A DNA stretch of 64,000 bases, taken from NCBI RefSeq assembly GCF_013248905.1, contig NZ_JABRVS010000001.1, positions 4,278,001 to 4,342,000 on the forward strand, read 5' to 3'. Shown one piece after another: positions 27,809-35,620 of the stretch (within the stretch, counting starts at the first letter, position 1; each line of letters begins with the position of its first letter). A program made the position numbers and the translations under genes. The notes beneath the pieces were generated by a model. It searched no databases, was not told where the DNA came from, and saw only the letters and a program-made list of their open reading frames with translations. This DNA is from Shewanella sp. VB17 (GTDB lineage Bacteria; Pseudomonadota; Gammaproteobacteria; Enterobacterales; Shewanellaceae).

Positions 27809-28474
27809 TTATTCACTGCACTCGTCAAAAAAGTGAGCTGTCACTTGCCTAAAAGTATAATTGATCCTCGGCTCAGTCACCCGCATTCGTTTAGGTAGAG
27901 CATGCTCCCACGAATCTTGCATCGGCCAATGCATGATTAATAAATCACCTGATTGAAGATTCAATGATATTTTTTCATGGGTAGACTTATGCCTGATAAT
28001 AAAATCTCTACTTGCCCCAAGCGTTATAGAGGCAATATCACTGCCTTTGGCAAATTCAGGCTCGTTATCACTGTGCCACCCCATGGACGCTTTACCATCT
28101 GCATAGTAATTAACTAAAACCCCACTAGACAATAAGTTAAAATCACGCTGCAATTTCTGCCTCAATTTATCGGCATACTTAGGCCAAGATATGGCCTTGA
28201 CCCGTAAACCTGAATATAAGGTGTCACAATACTTATCGGCAAACCACACTTGAGATCGAGGTATTTCATGCCGCTGACCATACACTTCAATTTCAGGCGA
28301 TTGGAACGGATAAGCCGATGACTCCTTGAGCAGTGCTGTTTGTTGAGATACATTAAGATAACCGTTAACTAAGGTGATTGGCGCCTTAATACTGGGAGTT
28401 TGATCAATTCGTTCATCAGTCGTTGCACAGCTAAATTGATCAAATCCATCTAAACTTAAATTCTGTTGTTTCAT
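27809..28474 (-). CDS. AlkB-like 2-oxoglutarate/Fe(II) dioxygenase
   Basis: Probably repairs alkylated DNA or RNA bases by oxidative demethylation. Iron ligands HSD (in GWHSDNEPEF, about residues 131-140) and a later His (WEHALPKR, about residue 191) are there, as is the 2-oxoglutarate-binding Arg in EPRINYTFRQV. The layout is closer to the ALKBH2/3-type group (PRSQVWFADKYC segment) than to E. coli AlkB. Start ATG at 28474; a TTG precedes it by one codon. Divergent from rlmG with about 100 bases between. Confidence 0.9.
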   Translation of the reverse strand: MKQQNLSLDGFDQFSCATTDERIDQTPSIKAPITLVNGYLNVSQQTALLKESSAYPFQSPEIEVYGQRHEIPRSQVWFADKYCDTLYSGLRVKAISWPKYADKLRQKLQRDFNLLSSGVLVNYYADGKASMGWHSDNEPEFAKGSDIASITLGASRDFIIRHKSTHEKISLNLQSGDLLIMHWPMQDSWEHALPKRMRVTEPRINYTFRQVTAHFFDECSE

Positions 28475-28581
28475 CAAGGATTAATTCACGCCTTAATTGT
28501 TTAATAAGCGCCACAGATTGTATACCTTAACCGTTAAACCTGCGATAATTCGCGCCCTCATTTTATTGGCCTAGCTGACTT

Positions 28582-29844
28582 ATGACTACTCAATTTTCAG
28601 TCGCAGATATCGAACTTACATTACACCGTTATCCTAACAATCAGGAATCTAACCTACAAGCATGGGATGCCGCTGATGAGCATTTGATCAAGCACGTGAC
28701 TGAAATAGCGCAACCAGCCGTAAACACAGCCATTATCAATGATAACTTTGGTGCACTCACAGCGAGTCTGACCTCGATGGAGCAACAATGGCCAATGTTA
28801 GTAGAAACGGACGCCAAAACGAGTCAGCTGGGTATACTGCAAAACTTAGCCCAAAATCAACTCAGCAGCGAAAATATCCAATGGTTTAATAGTCGCGACA
28901 TCATGCCAACATCGATTGAGTTGGTCTTAATGAAACTGCCAAAAAACCTAACCTATTTTGCCCACCAGCTCAATAGGCTATCTCAAGTATTACCGGCAGG
29001 CACTCAAGTATTCATCGGTGCCAAAGCCAAGTCAATTAACCAATCTCTACTCACATTATTGGCTAAAAACCTAGGCCCAGCAAGCGCCAGCCTAACTTGG
29101 AAGAAAACACGTGTCATCACTTGTGTCAGTGACGGCAATATCCGCGCTCTTCCCAAAAGTGTTAACTGGTCAATTCCGGAATTAACCTTAGAAATAAATA
29201 ACATAAGCAATGTCTTTGCGGCCAGTAAACTCGATATTGGTGCACGTATCATGCTCGACAATATGCCAAAAGGCGATTTTACATCGATCATCGATCTCGG
29301 TTGTGGCAATGGCATATTAGGTCTACATGCTAAACAGGTGTTTCCTAAAGCCTATATTCATTTTGTCGATGATTCAGAGATGGCAGTAGAATCAGCCAGA
29401 CAGAACTGGCAACTTAACCAGTTGGATACCGACGGTTTAGTAGGCGAACAAGCCACCTTTGATTGGGATGATTGCTTAACCCATCTAAGTGAAGCTATCC
29501 GCCCAGACTTAATCTTATGCAACCCCCCTTTCCATCAAGGTGAAGCGATAACCGATCACATTGCATGGCAAATGTTTTTACAATCTTGGCGCGCGCTTAA
29601 AAACGGCGGCATTTTGCATGTCGTGGGCAACCGGCACCTTGCTTACCACGTGAAACTGCAACGCATCTTTAAAAACTGCACCACCGTCGCGTCAAACGGT
29701 AAATTTGTTATCTTACAAGCGCAAAAAATCAGTAAGAAAGCCGAAGTGCATGAAGCTGAACTCATCGAACCGAGCGACATCGCAGAAAATGCTCAACCAA
29801 GTGAACCTCACCCACAGAGTGGACTTTATGGTGGCAAGTCTTAA
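28582..29844 (+). CDS. rlmG: 23S rRNA (guanine-1835-N2)-methyltransferase
   Basis: Methylates G1835 of 23S rRNA with S-adenosylmethionine. It has two related domains; the C-terminal one carries the SAM motif IIDLGCGNGILGL (about residues 235-247) and the catalytic NPPF motif (LCNPPFHQGEAIT, about 313-325). Similar along its length to E. coli RlmG (YgjO). A C-terminal tail of about 40 residues, rich in Glu, Pro and Ser, is extra. The last codons run into a family A repeat, whose terminal hairpin begins at 29843. Confidence 0.93.
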   Translation: MTTQFSVADIELTLHRYPNNQESNLQAWDAADEHLIKHVTEIAQPAVNTAIINDNFGALTASLTSMEQQWPMLVETDAKTSQLGILQNLAQNQLSSENIQWFNSRDIMPTSIELVLMKLPKNLTYFAHQLNRLSQVLPAGTQVFIGAKAKSINQSLLTLLAKNLGPASASLTWKKTRVITCVSDGNIRALPKSVNWSIPELTLEINNISNVFAASKLDIGARIMLDNMPKGDFTSIIDLGCGNGILGLHAKQVFPKAYIHFVDDSEMAVESARQNWQLNQLDTDGLVGEQATFDWDDCLTHLSEAIRPDLILCNPPFHQGEAITDHIAWQMFLQSWRALKNGGILHVVGNRHLAYHVKLQRIFKNCTTVASNGKFVILQAQKISKKAEVHEAELIEPSDIAENAQPSEPHPQSGLYGGKS

Positions 29845-30092
29845 CTTGTCGGATAACAAGTGTTAAATATCTTTTGTGGTGGGTTCGTTGGGCAGGTTTG
29901 GTGTTGAGTCGGCTTGCTGATGAGCAAAATTTCATTGGTGTTTAACGCCTGTTCGGCGAGAACTGGGCGAACACATCAGTGACACGGCGTGAATATATCC
30001 CTATAGCCTCTGCCGTGATTTCCCTGTCACGGAAGGTCACAGTAGGGTTACACCTTTGTAAAAGCAAAGCCTTGTTTCTTCGATTTTGATTC
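29843..30092 (-). repeat. Structured repeat family A, copy 4
   Basis: Lies in reverse. It begins with the terminal hairpin (AACTTGT, loop, ACAAGT), then the ACCAA/TTGGT-region, and the inner module like copies 1 and 3. The outermost left end (TGTCCAAAACC) is missing. It abuts the rlmG stop, so it may also act as that gene's terminator. Confidence 0.8.
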
Positions 30093-30251
30093 TTACTTTT
30101 TATCTTCTATGGTTGATTTATCTCTAAAGCAACGACTGAAATGACTCACTTTAAAAGCCATTTGTTGCGCGTCTTTCCTTATTTCTTTTCGTTTTTTCTG
30201 CAGGAGCTCAATTGCTTCTGCAACATCCTTAACTTCTCTTGCTTCACCCAT
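30093..30251 (-). CDS. Small basic protein of unknown function, 52 aa
   Basis: From ATG 30251 the product is Lys/Arg/Glu-rich and helical (MGEAREVKDVAEAIELLQKK...), with Cys and Phe near the end. Not recognised. Its start overlaps the stop of the preceding small ORF by 8 bases, which supports translation. The whole group sits between repeat copies. Confidence 0.4.
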   Translation of the reverse strand: MGEAREVKDVAEAIELLQKKRKEIRKDAQQMAFKVSHFSRCFRDKSTIEDKK

Positions 30252-30435
30252 CACCCGACTCCTTAATATCGTCAACCATTTCTTGATATTCTTTTTCATT
30301 TCGAGGGCCACAAATAACAGCGCTATCCTCATCTATATTAGAAGTCTCTTTATCTATCTTTTCATACACACCTTTACGCTTTTGCAATTCTGGTTTTAAT
30401 GCTTCAAGTTTTTTTAACGCTTCTTCCTTAGTCAT
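30244..30435 (-). CDS. Small acidic protein of unknown function, 63 aa
   Basis: A strongly charged, probably coiled-coil protein (MTKEEALKKLEALKPELQ...), ending in acidic residues. Its ATG overlaps the stop of the GNAT-like pseudogene as TAATG, and its stop overlaps the next ORF, so three coupled frames are likely. No homology recognised. Confidence 0.45.
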   Translation of the reverse strand: MTKEEALKKLEALKPELQKRKGVYEKIDKETSNIDEDSAVICGPRNEKEYQEMVDDIKESGDG

Positions 30436-30976
30436 TATTTTATCCTCAAGGATAGATGTGAAGTTTGCCCAAGTTTATTATTGTGAGCTTTAAAGCCTGC
30501 ACCTTGATATTTCTGTACTAATGCTTGATTCATAGGGTTGCAAATCCATAATTCTTTTGACCCTAACAAGTTAGCATATGCGTCCGCAGCAAAAAGGATC
30601 ATTGTTAATACCTTACCTTGTAGCGGGTTATTTACTGGCTTTCTTTCCAATGCATGAATTTTTAATACCATTTTAGTTTTGATCGGTATTCCATAACCAA
30701 CGCACAAACTTGACTATGCACCTTAAAAGCAAGATCAAAACGTTTTAACCCTGAATTACTTTGGTATTCATTATACATACTTGTCCATTCCCAAGTAGCA
30801 ATACGCTCTGAATCTTTCCACTCAGATACCCAGTTATCTGCAACAATTGCATCTTGTAAAGTAATTTCAGAAATAGTCAATCCAGATATATCGAATTCTT
30901 TTTCGGTAAAATCATATACTACTCCCCTAAGTTCTCTATATCTTGATTTTGTACCATTGACTCCTCTTGACCTCAT
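30435..30976 (-). pseudogene. GNAT-like gene with a one-base frameshift
   Basis: Two overlapping frames, 30662-30976 and 30435-30707, read as one protein. The first supplies FDLAFKVHSQVCALVM; the second continues GIPIKTKMVLKIHALER, then PLQGKVLTMILFAADAYA and a C-terminal KYQGAGF. That order fits a compact GNAT-fold family. The switch needs a -1 shift near 30687-30692 (GTTATGGAATA), best explained by loss of one base. No slippery heptamer is evident. Either a recent pseudogene or a real but unusual frameshift; the two coupled small ORFs downstream are intact. Confidence 0.6.
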
Positions 30977-31234
30977 TATTCCACTCAGTTATTACATTTA
31001 TAATGATAAAGACAATGGCATCTCTAACTCTAAATAAAAAATACTTTCTTAAACTTAGACAGTGAGTTACGCAAAAAAACAAGGACTCCATAGAAAATAC
31101 TCCATTAAGATACTAGGGCCCAATTAATCACACATCATCACAACAAAATGAAAAATAAACTAACCATAGTTAACACTACAGCTTCAATTAAGATTTTGTT
31201 ATTACCGACATGGTTTTGAACAAAAAAATTGGTT

Positions 31235-31764
31235 AACTTGCCGAATAGCAAGTTGGAAATATCTTTTTAGCTTGGGTTCATTGGGCTGATTTGGTGTTTG
31301 GTCAATTTATTGATCACCATATATTTAATCTCTGCGGGTTTAATTCCCCGCAGCTTGCTGCGTAGGCTTTTAGTCTTTCAGTACAATTAATACCCCGCTT
31401 CGCGAAGTCGAGCCAAAGCGAGAGGGCTTGCCACGGGGATTTTTATTTTAACTTATCACCTGCCGTGCAATGATGCACCAATGTCGTGAAGGCAGGATGC
31501 CTAAGAACGACCTTATGTACACTGTTTATTTGAGAAGGGTCTGCGGCACGCCGGCTCTTGATTTCATAGAGAGTCATCCATGCCCGCTCGACGATGACAT
31601 CTGATGTGAATGAATTCACAAATGCCGTGGTAACATGGATGCTATAGAACGACCATGCCATCAACGGCCGCAGCTTCATCTACACCTTTCTCTTATCAAC
31701 AACAGTAAAGCAAAACCTTGTTTCTTCGATTGAACTTTGGTAGCTGCTAGCACGGTTTTGGACA
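31235..31764 (-). repeat. Structured repeat family A, copy 5, with a REP-like insert
   Basis: A long copy in reverse. Its terminal hairpin has AACTTGC pairing with GCAAGTT: compared with other copies (AACTTGT/ACAAGTT) both sides of one base pair changed together. The interior is expanded and contains an open frame (31443-31679) that resembles one in copy 8; I do not take it as a gene. A GC-rich REP-like block interrupts it. The stretch 30977-31234 before it holds nothing else that I recognise. Confidence 0.75.
31331..31450. repeat. REP-like palindromic block inside repeat copy 5
   Basis: Two GC-rich imperfect palindromes (CTGCGGG...CCCGCAG at 31332-31353; ACCCCGC...CGGGGAT at 31392-31440) in otherwise AT-rich sequence. 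REP elements of this type are mobilised by RAYT transposases; one is encoded at 37901-38878. Confidence 0.55.
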
Positions 31765-31774
31765 AAAATGAGTT

Positions 31775-32051
31775 AATTTGTCGGATAACAAGTTTTAAAT
31801 ATCTTTTGGTTGGGTTCATTGGGCAGGTTGGGTGTTTGATTGGCTTATTGATGGCCAAAGTTTCAAATTTTATTAATCACCTGCCGTGGGCCTATGTGTA
31901 GACACTTCTGCGAGACGCTGTGAAGCCATCCATGGCCGCTTTACGGTTTCATCCTTGAAACCGAAACTCACAGCCGTATCTACACCTTTGTTAAAAGCAA
32001 AGCCTTGTTTCTTCGATTGAGATTTTATGATTGCTAACGCGGTTTTGGACA
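31775..32051 (-). repeat. Structured repeat family A, copy 6
   Basis: A complete copy in reverse, 10 bases from copy 5: terminal hairpin AATTTGT/ACAAGTT, inner pairing GTGTAGA with TCTACAC (perfect), and left end TGTCCAAAACCGCG at 32051. The inner module has its own stem sequence, different from copies 1-4 but in the same place. Confidence 0.8.
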
Positions 32052-32217
32052 ATTATCATCTAGGGCTTAAGTTCTAAAACCTACGCACCACATTATCTTT
32101 AGTAATGCAAAGCTTGAAGTAAGAGTTAAGAAAGCAGGTTTATGTTTACTAAGAGATAGATGGATTGTAGTTCACTATCGAAACAAAGAGGCTAACCATA
32201 AAGTTTAGGTTAGGCGT

Positions 32218-32343
32218 TCTAAATGAACCGCCCTCGGCTCTGGCATCCTGCTTCGCCCTAGCTCCTAAATCCATTTAGTCGTGTGCGGAGCCGTATGCAG
32301 GGTGGTGTGGGGGCTGGAGGCTAGACACCTCCGGCTACCCGTA
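32218..32343 (+). mobile_element. 3' end of a group II intron, IIC-attC type (remnant)
   Basis: TTCTAAATGAACCGCC..., then GGAGCCGTATGCAGGGTGG and GTGTGGGGGCTGGAGG with its pairing partner CCTCCGGCTACCCG, look like domains V and VI. The domain V loop carries an extra stretch of about 48 bases. No reverse-transcriptase frame and no 5' part are present. Its 3' end points at the ORF end of the cassette at 34795-35478, with the IS between. The 32052-32217 stretch before it has no recognised feature. Confidence 0.7.
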
Positions 32344-32356
32344 TATGAACTCCACC

Positions 32357-32615
32357 TGTTGAGCAATAATAATTAACATAAATTGTAAACTGCTTGCGTA
32401 TATACGGCTTCTAGTTGAGGGAGCTACCCTCTAGCCTTCGATGTTTTCGCACCTACCATCCTTTTCGATTAGACAGCCTATAACGGCTTTCGGGTAGCAC
32501 AGGTTTTTGGTAGGTTGGTCTTACCGTTTATGTTTAGTTATTCTTGCTGAACTCTTTGCTTTTACCTAATTAATCAAATAAATATCGAAACAATTGCATC
32601 ATTAAATTGTAATTT
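32357..32615 (-). ncRNA. Possible seekRNA/bridge RNA region of the IS1111 element
   Basis: The 260-base non-coding stretch after the transposase stop has several local pairings (CTAGTTGAGGG/CCCTCTAG near 32411-32435; CCTACC...GGTAGG near 32450-32515). IS1111 elements encode their target-guiding RNA in this flank. Position and folding only; the RNA is inferred. Confidence 0.4.
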
Positions 32616-33653
32616 TCAGTTTTGATTTAGTAAAGTTGGCGTATAGTCTTTCCCTGTTGACAGTAATGCCCATGCTGTTCTAACCGTTTTGTTTGCCAAA
32701 GCGATACATGCTCGTTTAATCCCTGAACGTTTTACCAATTCAAGTAACCAGGCTTCTTTAACAGTTTTAGGAACATCACTTAGTTGGGAAATAACCGAAA
32801 GTGCTCCTTGATACAGAGCTGCTCTTAACGGTTTATTTCCACCTTGTTTGTTAATCCCCGTCATGTAGACTTTTCCGCCAGAACTGTGCTGTTTTGGTGT
32901 CAACCCTACATAAACCGAAGCTTGACGACCATTTTTAAATTCACTGGCATCACCAAGGCTAGTGTACAACATAGCAGCACAGACAGGCCCTATTCCCTCT
33001 AGTTTCATTAACCTTTTACAAGGCTCTAACTGCTTAACCAAAGTCTCTTTTGCTGTTTCGATTGCTTTGAGTTGGGAGAGGGTCAACTGATACCTTTCCC
33101 ATAATACATGTAGACTACTTTTAAGGGATTTAGGTAATCGGTCATCCTCACTGTCTAATACCAATACAATGTTTTCTCTTAAACTTTTACGGCCTTTAGG
33201 TATTGATATTCCATATTCATACAGATAAGCACGGATATGATTATTTAATGCTGTTAGCTCTTTTGTCAAAAACTGACGACTTGACTCTAAGGTTTGTAAT
33301 GACTGCCGTTCTTCGCTTTTTATAGGGCTAAAGAGCATACCTATTTGCATTGCTGCATTACAGATAGCTAACGCATCATTGGCATCAGTTTTCTGTCCCT
33401 GTAAAAAACCTTTTACCTTTTTAGGGCTAATAATTCTGACGTCATGCCCATACTTTTTTGCTAGTCTTCCCCAGTAATGACAGCTGCCACATCCTTCCAT
33501 TGCGACTATTGATGTAATCGATTTTGCCAGCTGTTCTTTTAGCTTCTTAGGACTAATGGCCTTATTTGATATTAACTCGCCATGTCTATCTATCTTACAA
33601 ATCTGGATAACGTTTTTTGCTAAATCAAGACCGATGATCTGAGAATTTATCAT
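32616..33653 (-). CDS. IS110-family transposase (DEDD plus Ser), 345 aa
   Basis: An RNA-guided DNA recombinase of the IS110/IS1111 family. The N-terminal RuvC-like domain has GLDLAKNVIQICKID (first Asp), VAMEGCGSCHYWG (Glu) and KTDANDA (Asps). The C-terminal Tnp_20 domain has the catalytic Ser region in KQHSSGGKVY and GNKPLRAALYQGA. Full length, no stop. Its start codon lies at the edge of the IS903-like insertion, so the native ribosome site (AGGAG, now near 34725) has been displaced by about 1 kb, and expression may be lost. Confidence 0.93.
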   Translation of the reverse strand: MINSQIIGLDLAKNVIQICKIDRHGELISNKAISPKKLKEQLAKSITSIVAMEGCGSCHYWGRLAKKYGHDVRIISPKKVKGFLQGQKTDANDALAICNAAMQIGMLFSPIKSEERQSLQTLESSRQFLTKELTALNNHIRAYLYEYGISIPKGRKSLRENIVLVLDSEDDRLPKSLKSSLHVLWERYQLTLSQLKAIETAKETLVKQLEPCKRLMKLEGIGPVCAAMLYTSLGDASEFKNGRQASVYVGLTPKQHSSGGKVYMTGINKQGGNKPLRAALYQGALSVISQLSDVPKTVKEAWLLELVKRSGIKRACIALANKTVRTAWALLSTGKDYTPTLLNQN

Positions 33654-33660
33654 AAAGAAC

Positions 33661-34714
33661 AGCCTTGTTTCCTAAATCGAGGGAACCTTTTGCCGTTAGC
33701 GTGATCTGATCCCTAAAGATAGCTATACGGAAGCTGAAAAGTGGGAAAATCTAAACATAAAATAACCAATTGGTCTCAGTACAATAAGGCGTTGATTAAT
33801 CGAGGCTCACTCACTTTCTGGATTGATGAGCAAGCAATTAAGTCTTGGTATTGTTGTGAACACCACGGGCGTCGTGGTCGAGGGTTCACTTACTCTGATG
33901 TTGCTATTGAAACAGCACTCGTTGTGAAAGGCGTTTTTAACTTGTCATTACGAGCACTTGAAGGATTCACCAACTCTGTATTTCAACTTATGGATGTGCC
34001 ACTGACCTCACCAAGTTATAGCTGTATAAGCAAAAGAGCTAAGACTGTTGAGATCAACTATCGAGCACCGAGTCGTGGCTCTGCGGCACATGTTGTGATT
34101 GATTCAACAGGTCTGAAAGTTTATGGAGAAGGAGAATGGAAAACGCGTAAGCATGGTAAAGAAAAACGCCGTACTTGGCGAAAGCTACACCTTGCAGTGG
34201 ATAGTAATACCCATGAAATTGTGTCAGCTGAAATAAGCTTAGTTAACGTTGCCGATAATGAAGTATTTCCCACATTACTTAACCCATTAAGAAGAAATAT
34301 AACTCAAGTCTCAGCTGATGGTGCCTATGACACTAAGGCATGTCATAAACTACTTCAGCGCAAAGGATGCAAGCCAACTATCCCTCCGAGAAGTCATGCT
34401 GGATATTGGGAGGATGACCACCCCAGAAATGAAGCAGTAAAAGCACTCAAGGCTAACCAATTAGCGCAATGGAAACAGGATAATGATTATCATCAGAGAT
34501 CACTATCAGAAACAGCGATGTATCGATATAAACAGTTAATTAGTCCAAAACTGAGTCTTCGGGATTATAACGCTCAGGTAGGTGAAGCGTTAGCGGGTGT
34601 TAAAGCAATGAATAAAGTCATAGGGTTAGGAATGCCAGTTAGGAAACACGCTGCCTAATTGGGTGAAACACCTTGGGGTGCTGCGTTTAGAGTCGAGATT
34701 TGAGCAACAACGTC
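33661..34714 (+). mobile_element. IS5-family (IS903-like) element, 1054 bp, with 9-bp target duplication
   Basis: 18-base imperfect terminal repeats (12/18 by eye): AGCCTTGTTTCCTAAATC at 33661 and the complement GATTTGAGCAACAACGTC ending at 34714. The pattern and size match IS903. The flanks carry ATAAAGAAC at 33652-33660 and 34715-34723, a 9-base duplication as expected for this subgroup. It sits just before the start codon of the IS110 transposase. Confidence 0.88.
33741..34658 (+). CDS. IS5-family transposase (IS903-like), 305 aa
   Basis: A DDE transposase. The first Asp is in VVIDSTGLKVYG (about residue 118), the second in SADGAYDTK (about 194), and the Glu lies in the Y(2)R(3)E(6)K-like segment SLSETAMYRYKQL. 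The length matches IS903 transposases (307 residues). The frame is intact and both element ends are recognisable, so the element could be active. Confidence 0.95.
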   Translation: MGKSKHKITNWSQYNKALINRGSLTFWIDEQAIKSWYCCEHHGRRGRGFTYSDVAIETALVVKGVFNLSLRALEGFTNSVFQLMDVPLTSPSYSCISKRAKTVEINYRAPSRGSAAHVVIDSTGLKVYGEGEWKTRKHGKEKRRTWRKLHLAVDSNTHEIVSAEISLVNVADNEVFPTLLNPLRRNITQVSADGAYDTKACHKLLQRKGCKPTIPPRSHAGYWEDDHPRNEAVKALKANQLAQWKQDNDYHQRSLSETAMYRYKQLISPKLSLRDYNAQVGEALAGVKAMNKVIGLGMPVRKHAA

Positions 34715-34794
34715 ATAAAGAACTCCTGTTTTTTGTCATTCGAACCATCTTACCTTAGTTAATAGGATGGTGGAGTTCATACATCGATTAAGTG

Positions 34795-35478
34795 CTAGCA
34801 TAATACTTCCACTTGTTTTTGGTTATCGATTATAAGTATTTTGTTGAACTTATGCTCATACTGAAAAGACTTATATACTTCACGATACGTTTCTATATTT
34901 GCGGGCCAATAGGTGTTCACTAGCGCAAGCCAATATTCACTTGTGCCAGCGTGCATAGCAATTTTGCCATCTTTATTCTTAATCCTATCTTGCAGGATGA
35001 AGGCTGCTTGTTCCTTATTGAAGGATTGTCTGCCGGATACAAATTGAACCACCTTTTTTTCAGGTGAAAGCCTATTGCTATAGTAGTTAATTGATACGCG
35101 ATTCCCTGAAATGATTCTGTCTGCACTTTCCGTATTATTCCTTACTACTTCTAACGCAAACTGGGCCAATTCAGTTCTAAATTTACGAATATTCTTAATA
35201 GGAGTAGGCAAACCAAGATACAACCATTTTTCATCGGGTATATAATCACCGATCGCAGCTTCAAGTTCCTTTGATATTTTTGACACAGGAACGTCTTCGG
35301 CCATTTTGGTTAGAGTGGTACCATTTTTGGTGATGTGCTCTACTAGCATAGATACTTCTACAGCAATGCGTTGATCATTTACCAGCAGATAGGCATCAGG
35401 TGGATCTTCTCCCTCTGTAAACTCCCCACCGTACTTAGATACCAATGCTTTTAATGCGAATTCTTCTTCATGTCTCAT
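34795..35478 (-). CDS. Cassette-encoded protein with a PD-(D/E)XK-like motif, 227 aa
   Basis: Not assigned to a known family. Residues about 15-45 read GGEFTEGEDPPDAYLLVN, then RIAVEVS: an Asp after Pro, a beta-strand, then ExS in place of the usual ExK. That resembles restriction-nuclease-type folds, with the last Lys lost or moved. The rest is mixed alpha/beta with several Trp and Tyr. It begins 17 bases after the core GTTAAGT, and its R'' remnant ACTTAA (34788-34793) matches that core, so it is an integron cassette. A defence role is possible but only inferred. Confidence 0.6.
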   Translation of the reverse strand: MRHEEEFALKALVSKYGGEFTEGEDPPDAYLLVNDQRIAVEVSMLVEHITKNGTTLTKMAEDVPVSKISKELEAAIGDYIPDEKWLYLGLPTPIKNIRKFRTELAQFALEVVRNNTESADRIISGNRVSINYYSNRLSPEKKVVQFVSGRQSFNKEQAAFILQDRIKNKDGKIAMHAGTSEYWLALVNTYWPANIETYREVYKSFQYEHKFNKILIIDNQKQVEVLC

Positions 35479-35494
35479 TATTGCCCCTTGGACA

Positions 35495-35620
35495 ACTTAA
35501 CGCCCAATTAAGGTGTGAGCCACGCTACCACTGCACTCAATTTGGACACCGTAAACACTGAACTCGACCCAAACTGAAAATGCCAAGCGTGGGGAATCAC
35601 GCTTAAATTGTTGGTTATGC
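35495..35620 (-). other. attC: Complete integron attC site, 126 bp
   Basis: Minus strand: R'' GCATAAC (35614-35620) containing the upstream gene's stop codon, then CAATTTAAGC..., a long imperfect stem (CAATTTAAG pairs with CTTAATTG with one unpaired T, typical of extrahelical bases), and R' GTTAAGT (35495-35501). It resembles chromosomal Vibrio/Shewanella attC sites. It ends the HEPN-like cassette and begins the PD-(D/E)XK-like one. No integrase gene is in the window. Confidence 0.88.

Larger units (their letters stand above)
32344..34781 (-). mobile_element. IS110-family element, IS1111 type, inserted at an attC and itself hit by an IS903-like element
   Basis: A perfect 13-bp inverted repeat, TATGAACTCCACC at 32344-32356 and its complement at 34769-34781, encloses an IS110-type transposase. 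Subterminal inverted repeats of this size mark the IS1111 group. Removing the inner IS (1054 bases) and its 9-base duplication leaves about 1375 bases, a normal length. It lies between the group II intron end and the R'' of the cassette at 34795, which fits the known IS1111-attC targeting preference. Confidence 0.75.

Noticed and set aside
30680..30695. Programmed -1 frameshift in the GNAT-like gene
   Set aside because: No slippery heptamer or following stem could be seen; a one-base deletion is simpler.
31443..31679. A 78-codon frame in repeat copy 5, and the similar 40277-40516 in copy 8
   Set aside because: They lie wholly in repeat interiors, have no ribosome site, and diverge by frameshifts between copies; treated as repeat sequence.
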